This document shows, piece by piece, positions 23,736 to 32,287 of a stretch of DNA of 64,000 nucleotides; positions within the stretch are counted from its first letter, which is position 1, and each line of letters begins with the position of its first letter. The notes under the pieces are model-generated. The model had not been told where the DNA came from. It did not search any database and saw only the letters and a list, made by a program, of their open reading frames with translations. The position numbers and the translations under genes are program-made. The stretch comes from Terriglobia bacterium (lineage in GTDB: Bacteria > Acidobacteriota > Terriglobia > Bryobacterales > Bryobacteraceae), in NCBI GenBank assembly GCA_025363475.1, contig JANYDS010000018.1, forward strand, positions 62,001-126,000, given 5' to 3'.

Positions 23736-25118
23736 TTATTTGGTCTGCAGAGTAACGCCAGCCGGGCTGGTTACACTGCTCGAACGGATCTGGATTTGGT
23801 GGCTGCCCGCCGTCATCTGCGGCAGCCGGAAGTTGACCTGAAGCACTCCATTCACGATTGACGGCGCACCGCCCGCGTATTGCGTGTCCATGACTTTCCC
23901 GTCAATCAGAAGCACCGGTTTTACCGCAGGTACAGGCAGCACGTTGCCCACAATAGCGCCGTCAGCAAGAGTGCTCGCCGGCGTAGCGACTCCATACCCG
24001 TGGCCGTAAAGTACAAGGTCATCGCCCAGTTGCGCCGGTTTAGCCGCGTTCACCACCGAACCATCCAGGTTGCGCACGATCGCGGCATCATTTTTGCCCG
24101 TACCATCCAGCGTGAAAAGACCCGGGTTTGCTGCCACCACAGGCAGTTGAACAGCGCTGGTCTGGATGCCGGCATATTCCATCACTAGTTTCACACTGGT
24201 TTTGCCAGCCAAATTATTAGGGGCAACCACACTCACCTGACCCGTAGAGGCGTAAATAATTGCCCCCGGCGTTCCATCAAAAAGCACCCGCGTGGCGGCC
24301 AGAGAGTTAGTCACCGCTCCGGCGTCACTAACAGCCAGGGTCGTGAGAGCTGAAGGACCAATGAACTTCCCAAAAATCGTCAGCAGTTCGCCCGGGGCAA
24401 TCCCCGCAGTACCGCTTGCCAGATAAGTAGCTGAATCCGTAAACCCGGCAGCGGTTACCGAAGGAGTCACCGTCTCAATCGATTTCACCAGCATGTAATT
24501 AGCTGCTACCACCGCACCCCGGCTGTTGTAATTCACCAGCGGGATCTGCGAGAAAACACTCGATCCACCGTCATAAACCTTCAGCGCCGCGATCGCGTCC
24601 ATAACAGCCAGACCCGGGTCATTTGCAACCACTCCGAACACCGTAAAACTCTGACTGTTGAGAATGCCGGAGTTGTCTGTCAGATTGAAAAACCATTGAT
24701 TGCTGCCGCTGTTGATATCCGATCCCGATAGCGCCATGGCCATGGTCCCGCGCGTGTTCGAAACCTTATATTCGTTCTTTACTGTTGCGTATTTCGCGCT
24801 CGTGAAGGGTCCGTTGCCAGGGGTCCCGTCACTCTGCACCGGCAATTGATACCCGCCGCCCTGAATCACAAAACCCGACACGGAGCGGTGGAACAAAGAG
24901 TTGACATAGACGCCAGTATTCACATAGTTCAGAAAATTGGCCACGGTGAGCGGAGCCGAGACAGGGTCCAAAGTCACGTCAATGTCGCCCAAAGTCGTGT
25001 GGAAACGAATAGTTTGCGCCTCGATTGCGGATGCAAAAGCCAGCAGCAGGCAGATACGAATTTTAAAGGAGATCAAAGCCAAGTTTAACGTACGTGTAAC
25101 CCCGGTTACCCGTTGCAT
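23736..25118 (-). CDS. Secreted cyclophilin fused to a TIGR03437 domain
   Basis: The 460-residue protein has a signal peptide, a cyclophilin peptidyl-prolyl isomerase domain (about residues 36-205: DPVSAPLTVANFLNYV, FHRSVSGFVIQGGG, GTMAMALSGSDINSGSNQWFFNL) and a C-terminal region (about 225-460) of the Solibacter-specific family TIGR03437, seen in GELLTIFGKFIG, YASTGQVSVVAPNNLAGK and YGHGYG. The C-terminal domain is probably a secretion or surface-attachment module; its role is unproven. The first ATG at 25118 overlaps the start of the divergent receptor gene by 6 bases, so one of the two starts is probably further inside. Confidence 0.9.
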   Translation of the reverse strand: MQRVTGVTRTLNLALISFKIRICLLLAFASAIEAQTIRFHTTLGDIDVTLDPVSAPLTVANFLNYVNTGVYVNSLFHRSVSGFVIQGGGYQLPVQSDGTPGNGPFTSAKYATVKNEYKVSNTRGTMAMALSGSDINSGSNQWFFNLTDNSGILNSQSFTVFGVVANDPGLAVMDAIAALKVYDGGSSVFSQIPLVNYNSRGAVVAANYMLVKSIETVTPSVTAAGFTDSATYLASGTAGIAPGELLTIFGKFIGPSALTTLAVSDAGAVTNSLAATRVLFDGTPGAIIYASTGQVSVVAPNNLAGKTSVKLVMEYAGIQTSAVQLPVVAANPGLFTLDGTGKNDAAIVRNLDGSVVNAAKPAQLGDDLVLYGHGYGVATPASTLADGAIVGNVLPVPAVKPVLLIDGKVMDTQYAGGAPSIVNGVLQVNFRLPQMTAGSHQIQIRSSSVTSPAGVTLQTK

Positions 25119-27683
25119 GGGAATGCCAGCAGAGCGATTAGCCTGCTAACCTTAATTCGATTACTTCCCGTGCCTATGCTTTTTCTGCTCGTCGCGCTGC
25201 TCGGAGCAACCGCGGGCCAAACCCAATCCGAGCCACCGGTGCCGCCCGTCGCGCCCCCGCCAGCGGAAAGCACCGCCGGTGAAAGCCGCCGCAACGAAAA
25301 CGTCCAGTTCAATCAAATCGACAACAACGGCCAGAAGGAAGCGCAAAACCGTCTGGGCACAACCGCCACCGCGGTAGATGAATTCAAGCCGGACCAAAAC
25401 TATTTCGGCGCAGAGTTCGGTAACCGGCCTGTCGGCCAGATCCACCTAGCGCCAACGGGGAACACGGCAAACGGCCTGCATATCGCACTGTTTGAAACCC
25501 ACGGCAACAGCGTTTTCACCGCACGGTCATTCTTTCAATCCGGTGGAGTCAAGCCGGCGCGGACCAATCAATACGGCTTCCAGACAGGCACCGGCTTGTG
25601 GAAAAATTCCTACCTTTCGCTGCAGGGCTCGCAGGATAGAAACAGCGGCTTTGTGAACGGCAACGTCCTGGTGCCACTGCCTTCTGAACGCACTCTGCTC
25701 ACAACAAACCCGGCAGCGGTCCTGCTGCTGCAGCGCTTTCTCAAAGCCTACCCGGCTGAACTCCCCAATCGCACCGATATTGATCCGCGTGCCTTGAACA
25801 CCAACGCCCCGCAAGCCATCAACACCAGTTCCACTGCGGAACAGTTCGAACAGAAGCTGGGCACCCGAGACCGTTTGCTTTTCCGCCATACATTCCTCAC
25901 CCAGCAGATCAACGCCTTTGAACTGGTGGCAGGGCAGAACCCCGACACCACAACGCGGAACCACGATGCGCGTATCACCTGGGTGCACGTCATAAATCCC
26001 CGTATCAGCCTCAATGCCTCCACCAGCTTTGACCGCGTCCATACGCTCCTGGTGGCGGAGCCGAATGCCGCAGGCCCCACAGTCACCATCGGCACCGCGT
26101 GGACCTCTCTGGGGCCCGCCTCTACCCTGCCAATCGACCGTGTGCAAAACCGCTTCCGCCAGGCTGCGGCGATTCGTGTGCAGCACGGCAACCACGCCTT
26201 TTCCCTGGGCGGCGAATTGAGCCGCTTGCAATTCAATGGGCGTGAGACTTCCAGCAACCGCGGCACCTTCTATTTCCGCAATAATTTCGGCAATGATGCC
26301 ATTACCAACTTCCGCCTGGGCCTGCCAGACCGTGCCTCCGTTGGCTTTGGCGGACTCGACCGGGGCTTTCGCGAGTGGCGCCCGCAGCTATACGCAGGCG
26401 ATGTGTGGCATGTCTCGAGCCGCCTGACGGCAAGCTTAGCCCTCCGCTATCTGCCCATCACTGCACCCTCGGAAGTGAACCACCTGACCACTGTGACTTT
26501 CCCCTGTGCCTGCAAAAATGTGGCACCGGGTCTGGGCCTCGCTTACCACCTGCCCGCCAGTTGGGGCACACTCCGCACGAATTACAGTCTGGTCTACGGC
26601 GATATTTTCAACACCACATTTCAACAGTTGCGCTGGAACCCGCCAGGGTTTCTCAAGGCGGAGGTTCAGGCCCCTAACCTGCTTGATCCCTACGCCACGC
26701 TGGATCGCGGGCCAAACGCCCGGGCCACCGTCTATCAGCTTTCGCCAGATCTCGAAACACCCTATTCCCACCAGTACAACTTGCAATGGGAAGTCGCCAT
26801 CCACAAGACCTGGAAAATGCAACTCGCCTACGCGGGCAGCCGCACCTGGAAGCTCTTCTATATGGATTACGCGAACCGCGCGTTGCCCACGGGTACGCTC
26901 ACCACCGCCAACATTACAGCCCGCCGTCCGGACCCGCGCTACTTCGATCTGCGCCTCGTCGAAAACGCCTCCCGCGCTTACTTCGATTCCGGGCGCGCAA
27001 CCCTGCAAATTCCGCGCTGGCACGGCCTGTCCGGTGACGCCTCCTACTGGTTCAGCAAAGCCATCGACACCGGCGGCTCCTATACCAACACGGCTGCCGG
27101 CGACGACATCACCCAAGGCTACAGCCAAAGCGAAAATCTGATCGCGCAGGATCTCAAGGGGCCAAGTTCATTCGATCAGTCACACTCAGTGCTGGTGCAT
27201 ATGAACTACGATTTGCATAAATGGTCTCTGTCTGCCATCTGGCTCGCCAAGAGCGGCCTGCCTTTCACAGTATTCACGGGTTCAGACAGTCCCGGTTTCG
27301 GCAATGTGGATGGAGTGCAGGGTGACCGCCCGAACCTCTTGAATCCCACGATCCTCGGGCAAACCGTCGGCAATCCGGATACCTCCACTGCGTTACTGCC
27401 CCGCTCGGCCTTTGCATTCATTCAACCTGGCCAGTCGCGCGGCAACCTGGGTGTGAATACGTTTCGCCGCGGTGGCATTCGCAACATGAATGCCACCCTG
27501 ACGCACGTCTGGACGGTACACCGCGAGTGGTCTGTGGCCTTTCGCGCCGAAGCAATCAATCTGATGAACACGCCCCAGTTCGCCGCCCCGGTCACTGATC
27601 TCACCTCCCCGGCATTCGGCAAAATCACCAATACGTTGAACGACGGGCGTACCTTCCGACTGTCCCTGCGAGCAGGTTTCTAA
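25113..27683 (+). CDS. TonB-dependent-receptor-like outer-membrane beta-barrel protein
   Basis: The 856-residue protein has a signal region (hydrophobic MLFLLVALLGATAGQ), a Pro-rich linker, and a long beta-strand-rich part ending in LSLRAGF, whose terminal Phe is typical of outer-membrane barrels. It resembles Oar-type receptors of Acidobacteria but lacks the N-terminal carboxypeptidase-regulatory domain seen in the receptor at 47924. The plug region is not clear. Ligand unknown. ATG 25176 would begin exactly at the hydrophobic core and would clear the overlap with the divergent cyclophilin gene; the ATG at 25113 adds 21 residues including basic ones. Confidence 0.8.
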   Translation: MHGNASRAISLLTLIRLLPVPMLFLLVALLGATAGQTQSEPPVPPVAPPPAESTAGESRRNENVQFNQIDNNGQKEAQNRLGTTATAVDEFKPDQNYFGAEFGNRPVGQIHLAPTGNTANGLHIALFETHGNSVFTARSFFQSGGVKPARTNQYGFQTGTGLWKNSYLSLQGSQDRNSGFVNGNVLVPLPSERTLLTTNPAAVLLLQRFLKAYPAELPNRTDIDPRALNTNAPQAINTSSTAEQFEQKLGTRDRLLFRHTFLTQQINAFELVAGQNPDTTTRNHDARITWVHVINPRISLNASTSFDRVHTLLVAEPNAAGPTVTIGTAWTSLGPASTLPIDRVQNRFRQAAAIRVQHGNHAFSLGGELSRLQFNGRETSSNRGTFYFRNNFGNDAITNFRLGLPDRASVGFGGLDRGFREWRPQLYAGDVWHVSSRLTASLALRYLPITAPSEVNHLTTVTFPCACKNVAPGLGLAYHLPASWGTLRTNYSLVYGDIFNTTFQQLRWNPPGFLKAEVQAPNLLDPYATLDRGPNARATVYQLSPDLETPYSHQYNLQWEVAIHKTWKMQLAYAGSRTWKLFYMDYANRALPTGTLTTANITARRPDPRYFDLRLVENASRAYFDSGRATLQIPRWHGLSGDASYWFSKAIDTGGSYTNTAAGDDITQGYSQSENLIAQDLKGPSSFDQSHSVLVHMNYDLHKWSLSAIWLAKSGLPFTVFTGSDSPGFGNVDGVQGDRPNLLNPTILGQTVGNPDTSTALLPRSAFAFIQPGQSRGNLGVNTFRRGGIRNMNATLTHVWTVHREWSVAFRAEAINLMNTPQFAAPVTDLTSPAFGKITNTLNDGRTFRLSLRAGF

Positions 27684-27686
27684 CTT

Positions 27687-27730
27687 GGGGCAGGGCGGGT
27701 TCCCTGCCCCGCAGCCGACGACCTCGTCGG
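27687..27730 (+). terminator. Two GC-rich hairpins after the receptor gene
   Basis: GGGGCAGGG (27687-27695) pairs perfectly with CCCTGCCCC (27702-27710). A second hairpin of 6 bp follows (CCGACG / CGTCGG, 27715-27730). There is no T-run, so termination here would be atypical or Rho-dependent; it may instead protect the mRNA end. Confidence 0.45.
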
Positions 27731-27759
27731 CATCCGTGTCGGCCACCCGCATTTAGACA

Positions 27760-27765
27760 TATACT
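27760..27765 (+). promoter_or_regulatory. Possible -10 box with normal leader
   Basis: TATACT lies 25 nt before the ATG at 27791, and GAAGGAG precedes the start by 8 nt. This gene therefore appears to have an ordinary leader with a Shine-Dalgarno, unlike many in the window. Confidence 0.4.
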
Positions 27766-27790
27766 AGAGACGTTTCGAAGGAGCACACTT

Positions 27791-29125
27791 ATGAGAACCC
27801 ACCGGCCCCTGTACGGCCTGCTCGCGCTGGCAGCCCTGCTGAGTGCAGCGGAATCAGGGCGAGCACAAGCCCCCGCAACATTCACCAAAGACATCGCGCC
27901 CATCCTGCAGCAGAACTGCCAGTCCTGCCACAGACCCGGCCAAATCGGCCCGATGTCCCTCCTCACCTATCAGGAAGCCAGACCCTGGGCCCGCTCCATC
28001 AAACAACAGGTAGTCGAGCGCAACATGCCCCCGTGGTTCATTGACCGCCACATCGGTATCCAAAAATTCAAAAACGACATCTCTCTGACTGAAGCCCAGA
28101 TCGCCACCATTTCCAGATGGGTGGATGCGGGCGCGCCGGAAGGCGATCCGAAGGACGCTCCAAAAGCACGAGTCTTTGACGACAGCGACCGCTGGCACAT
28201 CGGCAAGCCCGACGTTGTCGTAACCCTCAAGAAAGATCTAATCGTGAAAGCGAAACAGCCGGACGCCTGGACCGACCTCGGCACCGAAGACCTCGGCCTC
28301 AAAACCGACCGCTACGTCACCGCCATTGAGATCAAACCCATCAAAGGTTTTAAAGTGATTCACCATGCCACCTCGACACTGGCTGAACCGGATGATGAAG
28401 AAGCCATGGCAACCATGAAGGGCACCAGTAACCTCGAAGAATATGCCGTGGGCAAATATGGCAACATCTTCCCGGAAGGTACGGGAATGCTGGTGAAAGC
28501 GGGCGCGAAGATCTTCGTGAACCTGCATACACACGCCGTAGGCGAAGAGACGGCAGGGAACATCGCCTGGGGCCTGAAGCTGCTCCCCGAAGGCACCAAG
28601 CCAGCCCATGTAATGCATTCACAGCAACTGGGCGGACCCGGTACAGATATCGATATCCCGCCGAATCAGAAGAACGTGCGGGTTGACGGCTACACCGTAT
28701 TTACCAAGCCGGCGGTCATCACTTCCTATCAGGCCCACATGCACAACCGTGGCCAGGCCCAGTGCGTGGAACTGATCTACCCCGAATCCACTCAAAGCAG
28801 AGTCGGCAACGCCAAAACCGAAACTATGAGTTGCGTGGACCGGTTCAAATTCGACTGGCATGTCTCCTACGAATATGCCGACGAAGTCCAGCCGATCATC
28901 CCGGCAGGAACCATCCTGCATGTGATCTCGCTCTACGACAACACCGCCGGCAATAAATTTAACCCTGATCCCTCCAACTGGATCGGACCCGGCAACCGCA
29001 CCATCGACGAAATGGGCTTCGCCTGGATTGACTGGTATGACCTGACAGACCAGGAATACACTCAGGCCGTTGCCAACCGCAAGACACTTCAGAAAAAGGC
29101 AGGTACGCAAACTGCTGCCCGTTAA
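27791..29125 (+). CDS. Secreted cytochrome c / copper monooxygenase-like protein
   Basis: The 444-residue protein has a signal peptide (about residues 1-26), a cytochrome c domain with one CQSCH motif (QQNCQSCHRPGQIGPMS), then a region resembling the type II copper, ascorbate-dependent monooxygenase (PHM/DBM) fold. Candidate copper ligands are HH in FKVIHHATS, HTH in VNLHTHAVG and HMH in YQAHMHNRG. Such haem-copper fusions are common in Acidobacteria, but the substrate is unknown. It should act in the periplasm or outside. It has a good Shine-Dalgarno (AAGGAG). The next gene overlaps or follows within 30 bases. Confidence 0.8.
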   Translation: MRTHRPLYGLLALAALLSAAESGRAQAPATFTKDIAPILQQNCQSCHRPGQIGPMSLLTYQEARPWARSIKQQVVERNMPPWFIDRHIGIQKFKNDISLTEAQIATISRWVDAGAPEGDPKDAPKARVFDDSDRWHIGKPDVVVTLKKDLIVKAKQPDAWTDLGTEDLGLKTDRYVTAIEIKPIKGFKVIHHATSTLAEPDDEEAMATMKGTSNLEEYAVGKYGNIFPEGTGMLVKAGAKIFVNLHTHAVGEETAGNIAWGLKLLPEGTKPAHVMHSQQLGGPGTDIDIPPNQKNVRVDGYTVFTKPAVITSYQAHMHNRGQAQCVELIYPESTQSRVGNAKTETMSCVDRFKFDWHVSYEYADEVQPIIPAGTILHVISLYDNTAGNKFNPDPSNWIGPGNRTIDEMGFAWIDWYDLTDQEYTQAVANRKTLQKKAGTQTAAR

Positions 29126-29999
29126 TTCACGCAGCTTACTGCTGGCGGTTATGTTCTGTGCAGCCGGTGCCATACCAGGCACCGTGCACGCGCAGAGTAT
29201 TAAAGACACTCTGCCGCCAGAGATTGATATCAAGCGCGGTTCCGGCCAGACCATCCAGCCTGTCTATGAAGGCTGGCAGGAATATCCGGATGGTCACATC
29301 AGCATCTGGTTCGGCTATTTAAACCGGAATTTTGAGGAACAGATCGACATTCCAGTGGGTCCTTTGAACACCGTTGATTTCACCCCTGGTGGTGATTCCG
29401 GTCAGCCCACGCATTTCTATCCGCGCCGCCAGAAGTTCCTGTTCAAAGTGGATGTCCCTGCAAATTTTGACCGGAAGAAGAAAGTGATCTGGGCCGTCAC
29501 CGCAGCAGGCCAGAAGCTGACTGCCACGGGTTGGCTCCAGGCGGAATGGGAAATTGACGAAGGGACGAAAATGGAGAATAATGGCGGCGCGCCTGACCCC
29601 GACAACCACCCGCCCATGATCACCGGCACCGGTTCGCAGACTGGAGTCGTCGGGAAACCTTTAACCCTGACAGCCTCAGCGACTGATGACGGGCTGCCGA
29701 AACCATCTGCTGATCTGCCGCGATCAAAGACCACCGCCGCAGCACCCTCAACAGCACCACTGGGCGGCAAGAAAACCCGGGGTGTGTCGATTAACTGGAT
29801 TGTGGTTCGTACTCCTGCATCTGGAGGTATGGCTTCGTTTGATCAGGAGAATACCGGAACACCCGTTTATGGCAAGCCGGTGCAAAGTTCAATGAATGTC
29901 ACTTTTTCGGCACCCGGAAATTATTGGCTACGGGCCATTGCAAGCGATACTTCGCTTGAAACGGGGCATGATGTAAAGGTGACCGTCACTGGGAAGTAG
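29070..29999 (+). CDS. Secreted protein with Ig-like segment, unknown function
   Basis: I do not recognise the family. The product has a hydrophobic leader (SLLLAVMFCAAGAIPG, ending VHAQS), a beta-rich N-terminal domain that includes YPDGHISIWFGYLNRN, and a C-terminal part with PPMITGTGSQTGVVGKPLTLTASATDDG and NYWLRAIASDT, which look like an Ig/PKD-type fold. The start is uncertain. TTG 29070 overlaps the upstream gene by 56 bases; ATG 29151 would leave a short uncharged leader. It lies directly downstream of the cytochrome/copper protein and may be coexpressed and secreted with it. Confidence 0.65.
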   Translation: MPTARHFRKRQVRKLLPVNSRSLLLAVMFCAAGAIPGTVHAQSIKDTLPPEIDIKRGSGQTIQPVYEGWQEYPDGHISIWFGYLNRNFEEQIDIPVGPLNTVDFTPGGDSGQPTHFYPRRQKFLFKVDVPANFDRKKKVIWAVTAAGQKLTATGWLQAEWEIDEGTKMENNGGAPDPDNHPPMITGTGSQTGVVGKPLTLTASATDDGLPKPSADLPRSKTTAAAPSTAPLGGKKTRGVSINWIVVRTPASGGMASFDQENTGTPVYGKPVQSSMNVTFSAPGNYWLRAIASDTSLETGHDVKVTVTGK

Positions 30000-30029
30000 T
30001 ACACCGAATCCGGCAAAACGCGAACCCGG

Positions 30030-30337
30030 TCAAGCCGCAGTGGGCAGTGGCCCTGCGCGATTGATCCGTTTCATTTCACGGGGTGAGTGCGTGGCTTCCC
30101 AAAGGTCACTTCTCCGCTGGATATTCAGCCAGAAATCCGCACTATTGCCGAAGACACGAGCCAGATGAGCGCGGTCGCTGCTGTAACGGAGCGGCGGTGG
30201 TTGCAGAGTTCGTTCACGTGCTTCCGCTGCACTCCCATCGCCTCTGCGAGCGCGCTTTGCGTCAAGCCCAGCGGTTCCATAAACTCTTCCGCCAATATTT
30301 CGCCGACGCCCGCCGGCTTCCGTTTTGTCGTCAACAT
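30030..30337 (-). pseudogene. Frameshifted HigA-type antitoxin
   Basis: From ATG 30337 the sequence reads KPAGVGEILAEEFMEPLGLT and an XRE-type HTH (QSALAEAMGVQRKHVNEL), as in HigA antitoxins. Frame is lost after TAATAL near 30180. In the next frame the normal ending continues as LARVFGNSADFWLNIQRRSD, to a stop at 30030. A single missing base, probably CC shortened to C in CTC(C)ATCTGG, explains this. In the present reading the protein stops early at 30125 with a wrong tail. The toxin remnant lies 10 bases upstream. Either a decayed module or a sequencing error. Confidence 0.7.
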
Positions 30338-30347
30338 GGTCCCCTCA

Positions 30348-30490
30348 CTAATAGCTGTGGTCGTCGAGACAGATCCCGTCCGCTTCGCCACGGTCACTAT
30401 CCCAACCAAAAATAAGTCGGCAGGATTGCCTCGCAACTTCTCAAAATGATTGCTCGGCGACACGCGTAAATCCTGGTCCGTGGTCGCGAC
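30348..30490 (-). pseudogene. HigB/RelE-type toxin remnant
   Basis: Upstream of the antitoxin, on the same strand, a fragment reads QDLRVSPSNHFEKLRGN. Then, in another frame, CRLIFGWDSDRGEADG ends in LDDHSY and a TAG at 30348-30350. These are the central and C-terminal parts of a HigB-type ribonuclease toxin. The linking segment (about a dozen residues) and the N-terminus are missing. The toxin-then-antitoxin order is that of higBA loci. The toxin cannot be functional as it stands. Confidence 0.5.
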
Positions 30491-30541
30491 ACTTCACCTC
30501 ACGTTCGATTTGACGCGGGTACCAGAGTGCCGTGTTCGTGA

Positions 30542-31486
30542 TTACTTTGTTTCCAGTTCCAGCTTCCGGGCGCCACCAAGGATATCCGTCATGGCGTAGT
30601 TGCCTTCATGGCACGCGTATTCATACACCGGCCCCGCCGTGGCCACGAACGGATATTCCATCGTCCAGGGTTTTGCATAGGTCGCCGGGTCGTCAATCGT
30701 AACCCGGTACAAAATGCTGCCCGAGTCCTGGCGTTTGAAACGCTCCACCACCCTCAGACCGGCAGAAGCACCCCGGTAAGCGGTCCGCGAATCGAAATTC
30801 GTTGTTTCCACCACCAGCGTGTCGCCTTCCCAATGTCCGATCGAATCGCCCAGCATCTGACTAATATGCTTCGGGCCATGCGTCCCGTTGATCCGAATCA
30901 CGCGGATGTCATGGACCATCTCCACCTGAATCATCAGATAGTCCGGTGTTTGCACGATCTGATAGTTGTTGTTGTAAAGCACCGGCATCATGGGCGGTCC
31001 GGAAGTCGAGCCAAAACCTATGATGCACCGTTCACTCAAAGGCCTGTCTTTCACGTCATTGAAACTCCCCGCGCCGCGGGTGGCGGCAGCGATCCGCTGA
31101 GGAACCCTGCCATCCGGGGGATCAACAATCAGTGAGGTGCGCCTGACCCCGTCAATCTTTGCCAGTTCCGAACCGCGATCCACAAACAAGTTGTTATACG
31201 CACCAACCCCCGGGCCGCCGGTCGCCCGGTTGAAATTGCTGCTGACATCGCTGTCGAGCGTATTGGCTTCAACATCCTTTCTTTCAAACGCGCGGGCTTC
31301 GGCTTCAGTCACCGTCGCTTTGCCAGAGAATTCTGCCGGGCGTTCGAGCGGCGTCAGCGTGGCATTCGTCCAGATTCCTGTGAAGTCCGGATGACCATCC
31401 GGAGTGCGGGGCAGTTTTTGCCCGCAGACGGGGCCTGCCACCACTACGGCAAGAAGCCCAACTACAAAAGAGAGCCGATGTTTCAT
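30542..31486 (-). CDS. Secreted protein of an acidobacterial paralogous family (copy 1)
   Basis: The start is taken as ATG 31486, preceded by AGGAGA at 8 nt; an ATG 18 bases upstream is possible. The 314-residue product has a signal peptide (MKHRLSFVVGLLAVVVAG) and then the conserved pattern TPDGHPDFTGIWTNATLTPLER, DPPDGR, GDSIGHWEGDTLVVETTNF and YEYACHEGNYA. I know this as an expanded uncharacterised family in Acidobacteria; no function is established. It is a paralogue of the gene at 32288-33274, and the two flank a substrate-binding protein gene on the same strand, probably in one operon. Confidence 0.8.
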   Translation of the reverse strand: MKHRLSFVVGLLAVVVAGPVCGQKLPRTPDGHPDFTGIWTNATLTPLERPAEFSGKATVTEAEARAFERKDVEANTLDSDVSSNFNRATGGPGVGAYNNLFVDRGSELAKIDGVRRTSLIVDPPDGRVPQRIAAATRGAGSFNDVKDRPLSERCIIGFGSTSGPPMMPVLYNNNYQIVQTPDYLMIQVEMVHDIRVIRINGTHGPKHISQMLGDSIGHWEGDTLVVETTNFDSRTAYRGASAGLRVVERFKRQDSGSILYRVTIDDPATYAKPWTMEYPFVATAGPVYEYACHEGNYAMTDILGGARKLELETK

Positions 31487-31516
31487 TTGAAATCTCCTGT
31501 CCATACTCTGTCTGGT

Positions 31517-32281
31517 TTAGCGAACCGGTTGCATCCGCAGCGAGCGGTATACCGCTGCTGCCTCGGGTGATGAGAAGAATTTGAGAAGCGCGCGGGCCAC
31601 CGCGGGGTCTTCCGCATGAGCCGATACGAAACCCGTCAGCATCGTGGGAGTAGAAATCGCCGGCGGCAATGGCCCCACCACATCAATGCCAGGATCATCC
31701 ATTTCGCTCAGGAAGGTCAGGCCGATTTCGACCTCCCCTTTCGCCAGCAGCGCCATGGCCCCCGCGCCACCTGCCGCGAGTCTGAGCTTCGGACCTATCT
31801 GTTCGGCAATGCCCAGCTTCTTGAGAGTTTCACTGAAACTAACACCGGCGGCCGCGCCACCAGCGGGGTCTGGATATGCCACCGAACCCGCCGTCAGGAG
31901 CATACGTTTGACGGCTTCCGGGGTCGAGATATCGGGCCGGGGCGCACCCTTCCGCACCGCGACTCCCACCGCAACAGATGCCAGTTCCACGGCGCTGTCC
32001 GCCAGGACGTTGCCTGAAGCCAGAACCTCCGGATAAGGGGGCTGAATGATTGAGACGTCGAATGGCTCGCCCCGCGCGACCTGGCTTTTGGTGCCGAGAC
32101 CGGAGCCGAACGTTGCTTTCACCTTGCGGCCTGCCGTGCGTTCAAAGCCCGGAATCAGCTGCTCAGCCGCTGCCCGGACGCCCCCAGGGGCAAGTAAGGT
32201 GATCTCGCTATTTTGCGCGCTGGCAAGTCCGCACAAGCCAGCCAGAATAACCGCGATGACTGACGAAGGTGGTATCCGCAT
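31517..32281 (-). CDS. Molybdate-type ABC substrate-binding protein
   Basis: The 254-residue protein has a signal peptide (ending GLASAQ) and a periplasmic binding fold of the ModA type (ITLLAPGGVRAAAEQLIPGFER, GSGLGTKSQVARGEPFDVSI, LAKGEVEIGLTFLSEM). ModA binds molybdate or tungstate, but distant members bind other ligands. No permease or ATPase gene is nearby, so this is an orphan. Its start is 7 bases after the stop of the upstream paralogous secreted protein gene, suggesting translation coupling and an operon of three secreted or periplasmic proteins. Confidence 0.85.
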   Translation of the reverse strand: MRIPPSSVIAVILAGLCGLASAQNSEITLLAPGGVRAAAEQLIPGFERTAGRKVKATFGSGLGTKSQVARGEPFDVSIIQPPYPEVLASGNVLADSAVELASVAVGVAVRKGAPRPDISTPEAVKRMLLTAGSVAYPDPAGGAAAGVSFSETLKKLGIAEQIGPKLRLAAGGAGAMALLAKGEVEIGLTFLSEMDDPGIDVVGPLPPAISTPTMLTGFVSAHAEDPAVARALLKFFSSPEAAAVYRSLRMQPVR

Positions 32282-32287
32282 GTTCAG

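Noticed and set aside
23880-27128. Several open frames opposite the cyclophilin and receptor genes
   Set aside because: All are complementary to genes with clear domains and show no motifs of their own.
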